From Bacillota bacterium (GTDB lineage: Bacteria > Bacillota_A > Clostridia > Lachnospirales > Lachnospiraceae): 64,000 nucleotides of DNA. The translations under genes were made by a program, and so were the position numbers. The stretch covers positions 1 to 64,000 of the forward strand of contig JAEZTQ010000112.1 in the NCBI GenBank assembly GCA_023443625.1. The letters run 5' to 3'. Every line of letters begins with the position of its first letter. Positions within the stretch are counted from its first letter, which is position 1. Positions 43,913-52,693 of the stretch are shown one piece after another. The notes beneath the pieces were generated by a model. It worked only from the letters and a program-made list of their open reading frames with translations, was not told where the DNA came from and ran no database searches.

Positions 43913-44776
43913 CTAACTCCATCTTTTTTTCCTAATTACCTGGGTTGTTAAAAATCCAAATAAGAAGGTAAGACTTAGGTAATATACAATTCCCGTTAAA
44001 TCAAATATCCCATAATAGAATTTATCATAACGAGTGATTACTGAGAGCCAATCAAAGACTTTGACTACTAGTCCGTCATAGAATGTGGGTTTAATCATAT
44101 ACAAGACAGCTAGGGCTATCTCCCCAACTATAAATATCCCCAGGGACAGGGTGAGGTTTTGCATCATACGATATAAAATAAAGCAAATAATAATTAGTAT
44201 AATGGAAAAGGTCATAAAGGCAGCCTTATTATCCTTGGGAATGAAGTTTGCGAAGGAATTCATAAGTAAGGTAAGAAGAAATACTATAAAGGAGATAACT
44301 GCTGCCACTACTTGGCTATCTATTAAGGAAGAGATATACATACCAATGGAGAGATAGGCAGCACCCAACATAGTGAAACCAAGGATACTAGCATATGCAG
44401 AGGCAAGGGGCACTCTTCCAAACTCATTTAAAATCAAAGGATAAAAGCAGGTAATGACCATAGCCACTGCAAACACTGTAAATACTGCCAGTAGTTTACC
44501 GATTACAATCTCATTTGCAGATAGAGGAGATGTAAGTAACAGCTGATCTGTTTTTTGCTTATTCTCTTCTGCCATAATTCTCATAGTTAAAAGGGGCGTT
44601 AGTAATACGAATATAAAGGTAATTGATGATAAGGTTTGTTCAAAATTAGCACTACCATAGAGTAGGTTTTGAAAAGTAAACCAAATTCCGATTATTACCA
44701 GGAAAAAGGCAATAAATACATAACCAATCATCGAAGTAAAATAAGAACGTAATTCTTTTTTATATATCGCCAGCAT
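43913..44776 (-). CDS. GldF-like ABC transporter permease
   Basis: A 287-residue permease with six membrane segments and the GldF/ABC-2 features (YFTSMIGYVFIAFFLVIIGIWFTFQNLLYG, LLTPLLTMRIMAEENKQKTDQLLLTSPLSANEIVIGKLLA). The start at 44776 is chosen because GGGGAGG lies upstream; the longer frame contains that site. It overlaps the ATPase gene end by 17 bases. Confidence 0.85.
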   Translation of the reverse strand: MLAIYKKELRSYFTSMIGYVFIAFFLVIIGIWFTFQNLLYGSANFEQTLSSITFIFVLLTPLLTMRIMAEENKQKTDQLLLTSPLSANEIVIGKLLAVFTVFAVAMVITCFYPLILNEFGRVPLASAYASILGFTMLGAAYLSIGMYISSLIDSQVVAAVISFIVFLLTLLMNSFANFIPKDNKAAFMTFSIILIIICFILYRMMQNLTLSLGIFIVGEIALAVLYMIKPTFYDGLVVKVFDWLSVITRYDKFYYGIFDLTGIVYYLSLTFLFGFLTTQVIRKKRWS

Positions 44777-45824
44777 CTTTAATATCCTCCCCAATTTTAT
44801 TATTTGTTTCTTCCATATGGTCTATATCCTGATTCTCATCTTCATCGTTCCTACCTTGAAGATATTCCTCTATATCATGACTCTCTTCTTGATTAGTAAC
44901 CTTTAGGAAGATATCCTCCAAGCTCATTTTGACTGTTTGCATTTCTAATATTGGAGTCCTTGTATTACACATGGCATAGAATACATCTTCACGAATGTCT
45001 TCCTTCTCATCAAAATTCAAGGTCAGATTGACAATTCCCTCTTCCATAGCCGGACGTTCCTCTATCTTTGTAATTTTATTTATCTTCCTTAATTCTGTAA
45101 TTACCTCTTCTCTCTTACCCTTTACGGAAAGGTTTATAATACCCGTTGCTCCAAAATGAGCACTAAGATTTTCTGGTTTATCCCTTACTATTAAGCTTCC
45201 TTTATCAATAATCATCACAGTATCACATACTGCACTTACTTCCTGCATAATATGGGAACTAAGTATAATGGTATGGTTTTTACTGAGTTCCCGTATCAAA
45301 TCTCTAATCTCATTAATCTGCTTTGGATCCAGACCTACGGTAGGCTCATCAAGGATGATAAGCTCAGGATAGCCCATTAAAGCTTGAGCAAGACCGACCC
45401 TTTGTTTATAGCCTTTTGATAAATGCTTTATAAGGCGTTGAGCCATGGGCGTAATTTTAGTTGCTTCCATGATCTCAGTAATCATTTTTTGTTTTTCTTT
45501 TTTATTTACCTTTTTGATGTCAGCAACAAAATCCAGATATTCCTTTACCGTCATATCCGGATAAAGGGGTGGAAATTCAGGCAAATAACCAATTAATTTC
45601 TTTACTTCTTCCGGCTCATCAAATACATCAATACCATTAATGGTAACGGAACCTTCTGTCGCAGATATATAGCCAGTTATAATATTCATCGTAGTTGATT
45701 TACCGGCACCATTAGGACCTAGAAATCCCAAAACCTGTCCCTTCTCTACGGTGAAAGATAAATTATTCACTGCTCTTTGATTCCCGTAACGTTTTACTAA
45801 ATTTTTTACCTCAATCAAAATCAT
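44760..45824 (-). CDS. GldA-like ABC transporter ATP-binding protein
   Basis: A 354-residue ATPase with Walker A GPNGAGKST (residues about 37-45), signature LSKGYKQRVGLAQAL, Walker B IILDEPTVGLDPKQ and H-loop LSSHIMQEV. Its C-terminal extension ends in an acidic tail (HDIEEYLQGRNDEDENQDIDH). TTG 45818 is a possible start, eight bases after GGAGG, as ATG 45824 is only two bases from that site. First gene of a four-gene operon (ATPase, permease, GldG-like, DUF4340). It probably drives an exporter or assembly system of unknown substrate. Confidence 0.88.
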   Translation of the reverse strand: MILIEVKNLVKRYGNQRAVNNLSFTVEKGQVLGFLGPNGAGKSTTMNIITGYISATEGSVTINGIDVFDEPEEVKKLIGYLPEFPPLYPDMTVKEYLDFVADIKKVNKKEKQKMITEIMEATKITPMAQRLIKHLSKGYKQRVGLAQALMGYPELIILDEPTVGLDPKQINEIRDLIRELSKNHTIILSSHIMQEVSAVCDTVMIIDKGSLIVRDKPENLSAHFGATGIINLSVKGKREEVITELRKINKITKIEERPAMEEGIVNLTLNFDEKEDIREDVFYAMCNTRTPILEMQTVKMSLEDIFLKVTNQEESHDIEEYLQGRNDEDENQDIDHMEETNNKIGEDIKDAGDI

Positions 45825-46041
45825 TTCCTCCTTATCATTTTAGATAATAAAATATCATAATCATTCTTTCATCAGGGATTGATTATTGATATTATCCAGC
45901 AAAATGAACACCTAGATATTAATACGCAGTGCACAGTATTATGGAATTTAAATCTATTATTGTTTTAATTATGTAAAGATTTATCCTTAAATATGATACT
46001 ATAAGATTAAGAAAATTTTGTGAACAAAAATTGAAAACAAC

Positions 46042-46092
46042 AAAAAAACCCCAAATCCTCCTGGCCTTATGTGCCTAAGTAGACTTGGGGTT
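46042..46092 (-). terminator. Terminator of dapA-dapB
   Basis: On the minus strand AACCCCAA pairs with TTGGGGTT over a loop with further pairing, followed by a T-run. It lies just past the dapB stop. Confidence 0.8.
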
Positions 46093-46104
46093 ATTATTAT
46101 TTAA

Positions 46105-46857
46105 TTACATCAAATCACGCATTTGATACATGCCAGCTGGTTTTCCTGGTAAGTACTTCGCTGCCTGAACAGCTCCTTTTGCAAATATAGCTTTTGAATA
46201 AGCTGTATGCTTGATTTCAATAACCTCATCTGTACCAGCAAATATCACCTCATGCTCTCCAACAATTGTTCCACCGCGAACGGCTGATATCCCAATTTCC
46301 TTATTATTTCTTGCTTGTCGCTCAGCTGACCTGTCATATTTGTAATCATATTCCTTATTCAGTGCCTCGTTCATAGCGTCAGCAAGTGCTAATGCTGTTC
46401 CCGAGGGTGCATCAACCTTCTTGTTATGATGCTTTTCAACTATTTCTATATCAAATCCAGCTTCCGCCAGTACAACGGCTGCCTCCTTTAATAACTTAGT
46501 GATAAGATTTATACCCATTGACATATTGGCTGATCTTAATATGGGAATCTTTTTGGAGGCTTCATCAATCTTTACCAATTGCTCCTTGGTTAAACCTGTT
46601 GTACATAGTACAATGCCAATTCCTTTACTTATGGCATATTCAATCATTTCCTCCAAATTATCCGGTGAAGAAAAATCTATGATTACATCTGCCTTTACAT
46701 TACATTTGGTAAAGCTTGAATAAACTGGATATTTGTTAACACGGTTTTGAAAAGGATCTATACCAGCTACAATAATAGCCTTTTCATCAGCTGCTACGAT
46801 ATCCGTTATTACTTGCCCCATTTTACCATTACATCCTCGTAAAATGATATTTGTCAT
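46105..46857 (-). CDS. dapB: 4-Hydroxy-tetrahydrodipicolinate reductase
   Basis: The 250-residue enzyme has the N-terminal nucleotide-binding motif (GCNGKMGQVITDIV), the catalytic His region (EKHHNKKVDAPSGTALALADAM, around residue 150) and VRGGTIVGEHEVIFAG. It makes tetrahydrodipicolinate for lysine and cell-wall precursors and, through dipicolinate, for spores. It follows dapA by 40 bases and is part of the same lysine-riboswitch-controlled transcript. TAGGAGGAG precedes ATG. Confidence 0.96.
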   Translation of the reverse strand: MTNIILRGCNGKMGQVITDIVAADEKAIIVAGIDPFQNRVNKYPVYSSFTKCNVKADVIIDFSSPDNLEEMIEYAISKGIGIVLCTTGLTKEQLVKIDEASKKIPILRSANMSMGINLITKLLKEAAVVLAEAGFDIEIVEKHHNKKVDAPSGTALALADAMNEALNKEYDYKYDRSAERQARNNKEIGISAVRGGTIVGEHEVIFAGTDEVIEIKHTAYSKAIFAKGAVQAAKYLPGKPAGMYQMRDLM

Positions 46858-46897
46858 AAGGCTCCTCCTATCATAAGGTACTCTTTATTTGCTATGT

Positions 46898-47788
46898 TTA
46901 TATCGTCTTGATTCCTGCTGCGTTCATTTCCCTGCGCAAGCGTTCTGCATTCTCTGGCTCCATCTCTGTAAGAGGCATTCTCAGAGTTCCCACTTCATAG
47001 CCCATCATATTCACAGCTTTTTTAACCGGAATAGGATTTACTTCACAGAAGAGGGCATTAATCAGTGGCAGAAGCTTTAATTGCAGCTCTCTACTGCCTA
47101 TAATGTCTCCTTCAAGGAATTTAGTTATCATATCGTGGGTTTGACTGGGTGCTATATTGGATAATACGGAAATAGCTCCTATACCACCTAAGGATAGAAT
47201 GGGTACATTCATTTCATCACACCCAGAATAAAGATCAATTTTACCATCCGTTAGCTGCATAACCTCAGCTACCTGAGCAATATTACCGCTAGCCTCCTTA
47301 ATTCCCACAATATTATCTACATTCTTTACTAATGCAGCAACCGTTTGAGGTGTCATATTGCAGCCTGTTCTTCCAGGAACATTATAAAGAATAATAGGTA
47401 TAGAAACTGAATTTGCAATTGCCGTACAATGTGCTATTAGGCCCTTCTGCGTCGCTTTATTATAATATGGTGTTACGAGAAGAAGTCCATCAGCACCATA
47501 GTTCTCTGCTTCCTTAGATAAATAAATGGCTGTATCCGTACTATTTGATCCAGTTCCCGCTATAACTGGAACTCTTTTTGCCACCTTATCCACCGTATAC
47601 TGGATACACTCTAAATGTTCCTCATGAGATAATGTAGACGCTTCACCTGTTGTACCACAGATAATTATACTATCCGTTCCAGAGGAAATTTGAAACTCGA
47701 TGAGTTCACCAAGCTTATTATAATCCACTTCATTCTTCTTTGTAAATGGTGTTATTATAGCAACACCTGCACCTTTAAATAATGCCAT
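46898..47788 (-). CDS. dapA: 4-Hydroxy-tetrahydrodipicolinate synthase
   Basis: The 296-residue TIM-barrel enzyme has the catalytic elements GTTGEASTLSHEEH, YNVPGRTGCNM (Tyr and Arg) and the Schiff-base Lys in GIKEASGNIAQ (about residue 162). It condenses pyruvate with aspartate semialdehyde, the first step of the lysine branch. TAGGAGGTTAGG precedes ATG. It is behind a lysine riboswitch and intrinsic terminator. Confidence 0.97.
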   Translation of the reverse strand: MALFKGAGVAIITPFTKKNEVDYNKLGELIEFQISSGTDSIIICGTTGEASTLSHEEHLECIQYTVDKVAKRVPVIAGTGSNSTDTAIYLSKEAENYGADGLLLVTPYYNKATQKGLIAHCTAIANSVSIPIILYNVPGRTGCNMTPQTVAALVKNVDNIVGIKEASGNIAQVAEVMQLTDGKIDLYSGCDEMNVPILSLGGIGAISVLSNIAPSQTHDMITKFLEGDIIGSRELQLKLLPLINALFCEVNPIPVKKAVNMMGYEVGTLRMPLTEMEPENAERLRREMNAAGIKTI

Positions 47789-47926
47789 AATCCTAACCTC
47801 CTATTTTCATTTACAGATTTACATTCCTCTACCAGCTTACTTACTAAGATTATGAGCTAGTAGATATATAGTTTCTACGAACTTTTGTGTAAAGAAATTG
47901 CAAAGGAACTGGTTATTCACTATTAC

Positions 47927-47952
47927 AAAAAAAAGTCGACTAATGAGTCGAC
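47927..47952 (-). terminator. Attenuation terminator of the lysine riboswitch
   Basis: On the minus strand GTCGACT pairs perfectly with AGTCGAC over a four-base loop, followed by eight T residues. It lies between the riboswitch and dapA, which is the standard place for a transcription-terminating expression platform. Confidence 0.9.
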
Positions 47953-48018
47953 GCTAAAGAATTATTGATAGATAAAAGAATAGTATCCTACCCTGGCATT
48001 CTATCATATAATATATTC

Positions 48019-48186
48019 TTTAGGCAGCGCTCCATCAATATCGATGACAGTCAAATGGTTATTCACCATATGCCCAGCAATAATAAAATCAGGTTTATTA
48101 TCACTTCGGCACTGTTTCCTTTCACTGTTTTCATCTATGCCTGACATATCCAACAGTTTACTCTTAAACAATGCGCCTCTACCATA
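48019..48186 (-). ncRNA. Lysine riboswitch (L box)
   Basis: On the minus strand the conserved L-box blocks are in order: GGTAGAGGCGCA, AAGAGTAA, AGTGAAAGGAAACAGTGCCGAAG, GCTGGGCAT, CTGTCATCGATATTGATGGAG and CGCTGCC. P1 forms from GGTAG and CTGCC. They match the pattern of the lysC and lysine-transport leaders of Firmicutes. Lysine binding is expected to favour the downstream terminator and lower dapA-dapB expression, as for the class. A promoter probably lies between here and 48300. Confidence 0.93.
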
Positions 48187-48297
48187 AGCAATATGTTTTT
48201 ACAAAATATTCGTATCTACATATTAACATCGACCCATTTTCTTGTCAATCCTTTTTAATCCATTTCCAAAAGAGAATTTTTTTATCATTCTAGGGAT

Positions 48298-48376
48298 GGT
48301 TGCTGAGAGGTATTGCACGTCAACTGTAAATGCTTTCAAAAAGGGCACCCCATCACCGCTCCTCCTCTCAGCAACC
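48298..48376. other. Unassigned element bounded by a 13-bp perfect inverted repeat
   Basis: GGTTGCTGAGAGG (48298-48310) is perfectly complementary to CCTCTCAGCAACC (48364-48376) with 53 bases between. It does not match the lysine, TPP, SAM or T-box consensus that I know. It lies about 110 bases upstream of the lysine riboswitch. It could be a small RNA, an upstream leader structure or an operator. Confidence 0.45.
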
Positions 48377-48464
48377 TCTCATTGTATTGTTTTACTATAG
48401 CTCTAAGATACCAGGGTTTATCACTAGAAAATGTTCTCATAACAGATAGCTCTACATAGAATAA

Positions 48465-48505
48465 CAGGATTGATATCTAGCTAATTACGCTAAATATCAA
48501 TCCTG
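48465..48505 (-). terminator. Terminator after the SSB-like gene
   Basis: On the minus strand CAGGATTGATAT and ATATCAATCCTG form a long stem extended by TAGC/GCTA, about 17 bp with one mismatch. It is about 125 bases past the SSB-like stop and just before the lysine-operon leader region. Confidence 0.65.
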
Positions 48506-48630
48506 ATTTAATAATATCTATTTATATCACATATTATTTTACTGCAATTTATATTTTACTTTCTCTATATTTATATCATTAATTATTTTATTAGCCCTGT
48601 TTCATTTATTGTGAGCTAATACTTCCAATA

Positions 48631-49263
48631 TTAATACTCTTCCAAATATTCAAGTTTGCTTACGGATACTTCATATGCTATGCGTTTTTCAAAGTCAATT
48701 TCACTAACCTTTTTCTGATATTCCCGGCTTTGAATTCGGCCCCATATCTGAACATGACCTCCAACGGCAAAGCTCTCTGCAAATCTTGCATTTCTTCCCC
48801 AACAGATACAGGGAATATAATCGGATTTACCATAGGGACGATTTACTGCGAGCAGAACGTCAGCAATCTCCCTACCAAGAGGGGTTTTACGATAAATCGG
48901 CGGCTTACATACAAATCCATCAAGAAATATGTGATTTGGCTTTGCATTCTCAGATAATTCCTCCACCATCTTAACTTCTCTTGCGAATACAGATAATACT
49001 AGCTTGTTTTTACTTTCTTCGTGGCGATTATAGGACCTAAATTGCCCTAAAACCTCTGCAAATTTACCTTTATAATCCTGTTTTACATCAATGAGTCGCT
49101 CAGATACCATTACGGGAATCATGTCATAAGAATCACTTAGTCGACTAACTACTACCTCCAAAACATAAAATCCTTCACCGAATACATCATGGCTGAACGT
49201 AAAATCACTAACTACCTCTCCTGCAATACTTACTTGATTGTTATCAAATACTTTATCTGTCAT
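48631..49263 (-). CDS. Single-stranded DNA-binding (SSB-like) protein with two OB-type halves
   Basis: The 210-residue protein has two OB-like segments: NQVSIAGEVVSDFTFSHDVFGEGFYVLEVVVSRLSDSYD at the start and NHIFLDGFVCKPPIYRKTPLGREIADVLLAVNRPYG, YIPCICWGRNARFAESFAVGGHVQIWGRIQSREY, around residues 100-175. The second half is closer to canonical SSB. No acidic C-terminal tail for partner binding is seen, which typical SSB proteins have. The start at 49263 is chosen because GGGAGAGG lies six bases upstream; the longer frame adds a charged segment containing it. Confidence 0.8.
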   Translation of the reverse strand: MTDKVFDNNQVSIAGEVVSDFTFSHDVFGEGFYVLEVVVSRLSDSYDMIPVMVSERLIDVKQDYKGKFAEVLGQFRSYNRHEESKNKLVLSVFAREVKMVEELSENAKPNHIFLDGFVCKPPIYRKTPLGREIADVLLAVNRPYGKSDYIPCICWGRNARFAESFAVGGHVQIWGRIQSREYQKKVSEIDFEKRIAYEVSVSKLEYLEEY

Positions 49264-49490
49264 ATCGTACCTCTCCCTTCTTTCTCGGCGTTCATTGTTA
49301 CGCCAATCTGCTCTAAAATGTGGGGCAAATTTATCTGCTTGGTTAAACAGCATGATTCACCTATGATTCATATATATGCTAATTTCCATATTTTAGAAGT
49401 ATAAATTTGTATATATATTATTAATTCTTAATTTTTGTTATTTTATACAAAAATATATAAAAAAATTTATAAATATTTCCGAAACATACG

Positions 49491-49520
49491 TTGCCTTTTG
49501 ATATTTTTCTATGCTACAAT
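49491..49520 (+). promoter_or_regulatory. Candidate sigma-A promoter of typA
   Basis: TTGCCT (49491-49496) and TACAAT (49515-49520) are separated by 18 bases. This would give typA an untranslated leader of about 170 bases. The 434-base gap before typA otherwise shows no structure I can name. Confidence 0.5.
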
Positions 49521-49697
49521 ATTAAGGTTGTTGTAACGTGATGAATTTTTAATGAAAAAGTAAATGAACAGATTGCTTCTTCATAAAATTTTATATTTAA
49601 ACAGATGCTATTTTAGTATGAAACAATACTAGGATATTGTCTTCGAGTATATATATTTCATCCATAATAGTATTCTAAGAAAGAAGGGAATTAATTA

Positions 49698-51530
49698 ATG
49701 AGACGAGAGGATATACGAAATATTGCTATAATTGCCCATGTTGATCACGGTAAAACTACCCTAGTAGATGAATTATTGAAGCAGAGTGGTGTGTTTCGAT
49801 CCAACCAAGCTGTTGTTGATAGAGTCATGGATTCCAATGCAATTGAACGGGAACGTGGTATCACTATATTAGCAAAGAATACTGCAGTTTTGTATAAAGG
49901 AACCAAGATAAATATTATAGATACCCCTGGCCATGCTGATTTTGGTGGCGAGGTGGAACGTGTATTAAAAATGGTTGACGGTGTTATCCTGGTTGTAGAT
50001 GCTTTTGAAGGTCCTATGCCGCAGACGAAATTTGTGCTTAAGAAAGCTTTAGAGCTTTCTCTACCTGTTATCGTCTGTGTCAACAAAATTGACCGTCCAG
50101 AGGCAAGATCTAGTGAAGTTGTTGATGAAGTTCTGGAATTACTTTTGGAACTGGATGCAAACGATGAACAACTTGATTGTCCCTTTGTTTTTGCTTCCGC
50201 AAAAGCCGGTATTGCTAGTATGTCAATAAAGGATGCCGCAAAAGATATGACCCCACTATTTGAAACCATAATAAATTACATTCCAGCTCCTGAGGGTGAC
50301 CCTGATAAACACACTCAGGTTTTAATCAGTACCATAGACTATAACGAATACGTTGGAAGAATTGGTATAGGCAAAGTAGATAATGGTGTAATAAAGGTCA
50401 ATCAAGATGTTGCCTTAGTTAATGCACATGAACCTGATATGAATGTTAAAGTTAAAATTAGTAAGCTTTATGAATTTGATGGACTAAAACGAGTAGAAGT
50501 AAATGAAGCCACCGTCGGTTCAATTGTGGCTATCTCCGGTATAGCTGATATTCATATTGGTGATACCATATGCTCACCAGATAACCCCGAACCCATTCCA
50601 TTTCAAAAAATATCTGAACCAACCATCGCTATGTACTTCAATGTAAACGATAGCCCCCTTGCCGGTAAGGAAGGTAAATTTGTGACCTCCCGCCATATAC
50701 GTGATCGCCTTATGAGGGAGTTGAATACAGATGTTAGTCTTCGTGTAGAGGAGACAGATAGCACTGAAAGCTTCAAGGTATCAGGCAGGGGTGAATTACA
50801 TCTTTCTGTATTGATTGAAAATATGCGCCGTGAAGGATTTGAGTTCTCTGTTAGTAAAGCTGAAGTATTATATAAAACTGATGAGAATGGCAAGAAGCTT
50901 GAGCCTATGGAACATGCCCTCATCGATGTACCCGATGATTATGCCGGAACCGTTATTGAGAAATTGGGTCAACGCAAAGGTGAATTGATTAATATGCATA
51001 CCTCTGGCAATGGTCATACTCGAATTGAATTTTCCATTCCTGCTCGTGGTTTAATCGGTTATCGTAATGAATTTCTAACTGATACCAAGGGAACGGGAAT
51101 AATCAATACTTTATTTGATGGTTATGGTTCTTATAAAGGTGATATTCAGTATCGTAAAACAGGAAGCTTAATTGCTTATGAATCTGGTGAGAGTATTACC
51201 TATGGTTTATATAATGCTCAAGAAAGAGGTATTCTCTTCATTGGCCCGGGAACTAAGGTTTATGGAGGAATGGTAGTTGGACAAAATCCCAAAGCAGAAG
51301 ATATTGAAGTTAACGTCTGTAAACGTAAGCAACTTACCAATACTCGTTCTTCTAGCGCTGACGATGCCTTAAGACTTACTCCTACTAAAGTATTGAGTCT
51401 TGAACAGGCATTGGAATTTATTGAAACTGATGAATTATTGGAAGTTACTCCTACTAGCCTTCGTATCAGAAAGAGAATTTTGGACTCAACCTTGCGAATG
51501 AGAGACAGAAGAAATAAACAAAGCAGTTAA
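49698..51530 (+). CDS. typA: Ribosome-binding GTPase TypA/BipA
   Basis: The 610-residue GTPase has G1 AHVDHGKTTL, G2/G3 RERGITI and DTPGHADFGG, and G4 NKIDRPEAR, then elongation-factor-like domains II, III and V and the TypA-specific C-terminus (RKRQLTNTRSSSADDALRL-type end). It acts on ribosomes, usually needed at low temperature or stress. AAGAAGGGAA precedes ATG. Confidence 0.97.
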   Translation: MRREDIRNIAIIAHVDHGKTTLVDELLKQSGVFRSNQAVVDRVMDSNAIERERGITILAKNTAVLYKGTKINIIDTPGHADFGGEVERVLKMVDGVILVVDAFEGPMPQTKFVLKKALELSLPVIVCVNKIDRPEARSSEVVDEVLELLLELDANDEQLDCPFVFASAKAGIASMSIKDAAKDMTPLFETIINYIPAPEGDPDKHTQVLISTIDYNEYVGRIGIGKVDNGVIKVNQDVALVNAHEPDMNVKVKISKLYEFDGLKRVEVNEATVGSIVAISGIADIHIGDTICSPDNPEPIPFQKISEPTIAMYFNVNDSPLAGKEGKFVTSRHIRDRLMRELNTDVSLRVEETDSTESFKVSGRGELHLSVLIENMRREGFEFSVSKAEVLYKTDENGKKLEPMEHALIDVPDDYAGTVIEKLGQRKGELINMHTSGNGHTRIEFSIPARGLIGYRNEFLTDTKGTGIINTLFDGYGSYKGDIQYRKTGSLIAYESGESITYGLYNAQERGILFIGPGTKVYGGMVVGQNPKAEDIEVNVCKRKQLTNTRSSSADDALRLTPTKVLSLEQALEFIETDELLEVTPTSLRIRKRILDSTLRMRDRRNKQSS

Positions 51531-51532
51531 GA

Positions 51533-51600
51533 ACAAAGTGCCTGCTTGCTGACACTTTGTGCCCGAGGAGATTGCGAAGCAATATAATACCTTACTGCAA
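51533..51600 (+). repeat. Hairpin-containing repeat-like element after typA
   Basis: ACAAAGTG (51533-51540) pairs with CACTTTGT (51553-51560), and TTGCGAAGCAA forms a small hairpin. The segment ACTTTGTGCCCGAGG is similar to ACTTTGTGCCACAGG at 19286-19300. It may be a member of the same dispersed family. Confidence 0.35.
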
Positions 51601-51622
51601 GGTGCGCATCCTAAGCGGAGCG

Positions 51623-51731
51623 TTTTTATTCAATAGATTAACTTTCCTATTGAATAAAAAAGGTTATATAAAAGCGTCTGTTATATTACGGTATTGTAAA
51701 TCAAAACCGTGATAACAGACGCATTATTTTT
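51623..51731. terminator. Two consecutive hairpins ending typA and the opposing gene
   Basis: TTTTTATTCAATAG (51623-51636) pairs with CTATTGAATAAAAA (51647-51660). The second hairpin, with GCGTCTGTTAT at 51674-51684 paired with ATAACAGACGC at 51712-51722, is followed by ATTATTTTT. Together they separate the convergent typA and Panacea-like genes. Confidence 0.75.
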
Positions 51732-51780
51732 ATTAAATGTTATCTTGGAATATATATCCCTATATAACATCTAGTAAGAA

Positions 51781-52572
51781 TTATTCAAGTTCTTTAATCT
51801 CTGGGATTCTCTTATCCGGATATTTATATATTTCATTCATATTATTAATCTGATATCGTTCCAAAATATCTTTAAAGAATGTTCTAAGATTTTCTTTTGA
51901 AATAATCTTATTATTATACTTGTCCCTAGATATTTTCATCATAGATTTTTCATAACTTGCTAATCTACTTAAAGCCTTTGGGCCATACCAAAGAAAACTA
52001 TCTGTTACAGCATTGATTAGTACAATCTCATCCTCTGATAAATATTCATCAACACCTTCAAGACAATGTATGCCACAACGTCTCATACTTTCAAATATCT
52101 TGGAATAGGGCATATTGCCATTACTGGCATTACATTCCTCCTCAAACATCTCCTTATCATTTAAAGCTAATGAAAATGCTTGGGTATAATAAAGTATATA
52201 TTGAATGTATCCAGGCGAGATATCTGCATTGCATCTATTTGCAGCATGATATGCAGCTGCATAAATATTAGTGGCCATGATTTTGGTTAGAACAGCCTTC
52301 TTACTCTTCTTGAATGCTACATTAGTAAGATGTTCTCTTTTCTTACATAATAATTCATAATAAAATTCGGGATCATCCAAAATTGTCCTTAATTTATTAG
52401 AATATTCATTGGTCGGAATGTCACCTTCCATATAGCGAATGATGGTTGTCTCCCCCCAACCAAGCAGCTTTGCTAAAGGTTTCTTTCCTATACGATAACG
52501 CTCAAGTATGAGCTTTATCTCGTCAACTGAAATAATTGCTTCGTTTCCCATATTGATTCTACTACTCATCAT
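51781..52572 (-). CDS. Xre-type HTH protein with a Panacea (SocA-like) domain
   Basis: The 263-residue protein starts with a helix-turn-helix (IKLILERYRIGKKPLAKLLGWGETTIIRYMEG, residues about 22-53) and carries a Panacea/DUF4065-type region (IQYILYYTQAFSLALNDKEMFEE, MPYSKIFESMRR, then EDEIVLINAVTDSFLWYGPKALSRLA). Panacea domains act as antitoxins with varied toxins in ToxIN-like or SocAB-like pairs. I see no adjacent toxin gene. AAGGAG lies seven bases before ATG. The HTH suggests it also regulates DNA. Confidence 0.75.
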   Translation of the reverse strand: MMSSRINMGNEAIISVDEIKLILERYRIGKKPLAKLLGWGETTIIRYMEGDIPTNEYSNKLRTILDDPEFYYELLCKKREHLTNVAFKKSKKAVLTKIMATNIYAAAYHAANRCNADISPGYIQYILYYTQAFSLALNDKEMFEEECNASNGNMPYSKIFESMRRCGIHCLEGVDEYLSEDEIVLINAVTDSFLWYGPKALSRLASYEKSMMKISRDKYNNKIISKENLRTFFKDILERYQINNMNEIYKYPDKRIPEIKELE

Positions 52573-52693
52573 ACTTATACTCCTTGGTTCATTATTATAT
52601 CCTTTAATTATACAGATAAGTTAAAAATAGTTCAATATTATTGTACCATTGTTTTCCTTATTTGTACATGCACCTTTTTACTTATTTTTGAAA

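Noticed and set aside
48298..48376. TPP riboswitch, suggested by the CTGAGA motif
   Set aside because: The second conserved part of the TPP consensus (GATAATGCCAGCGTAGGGA-like) is missing.
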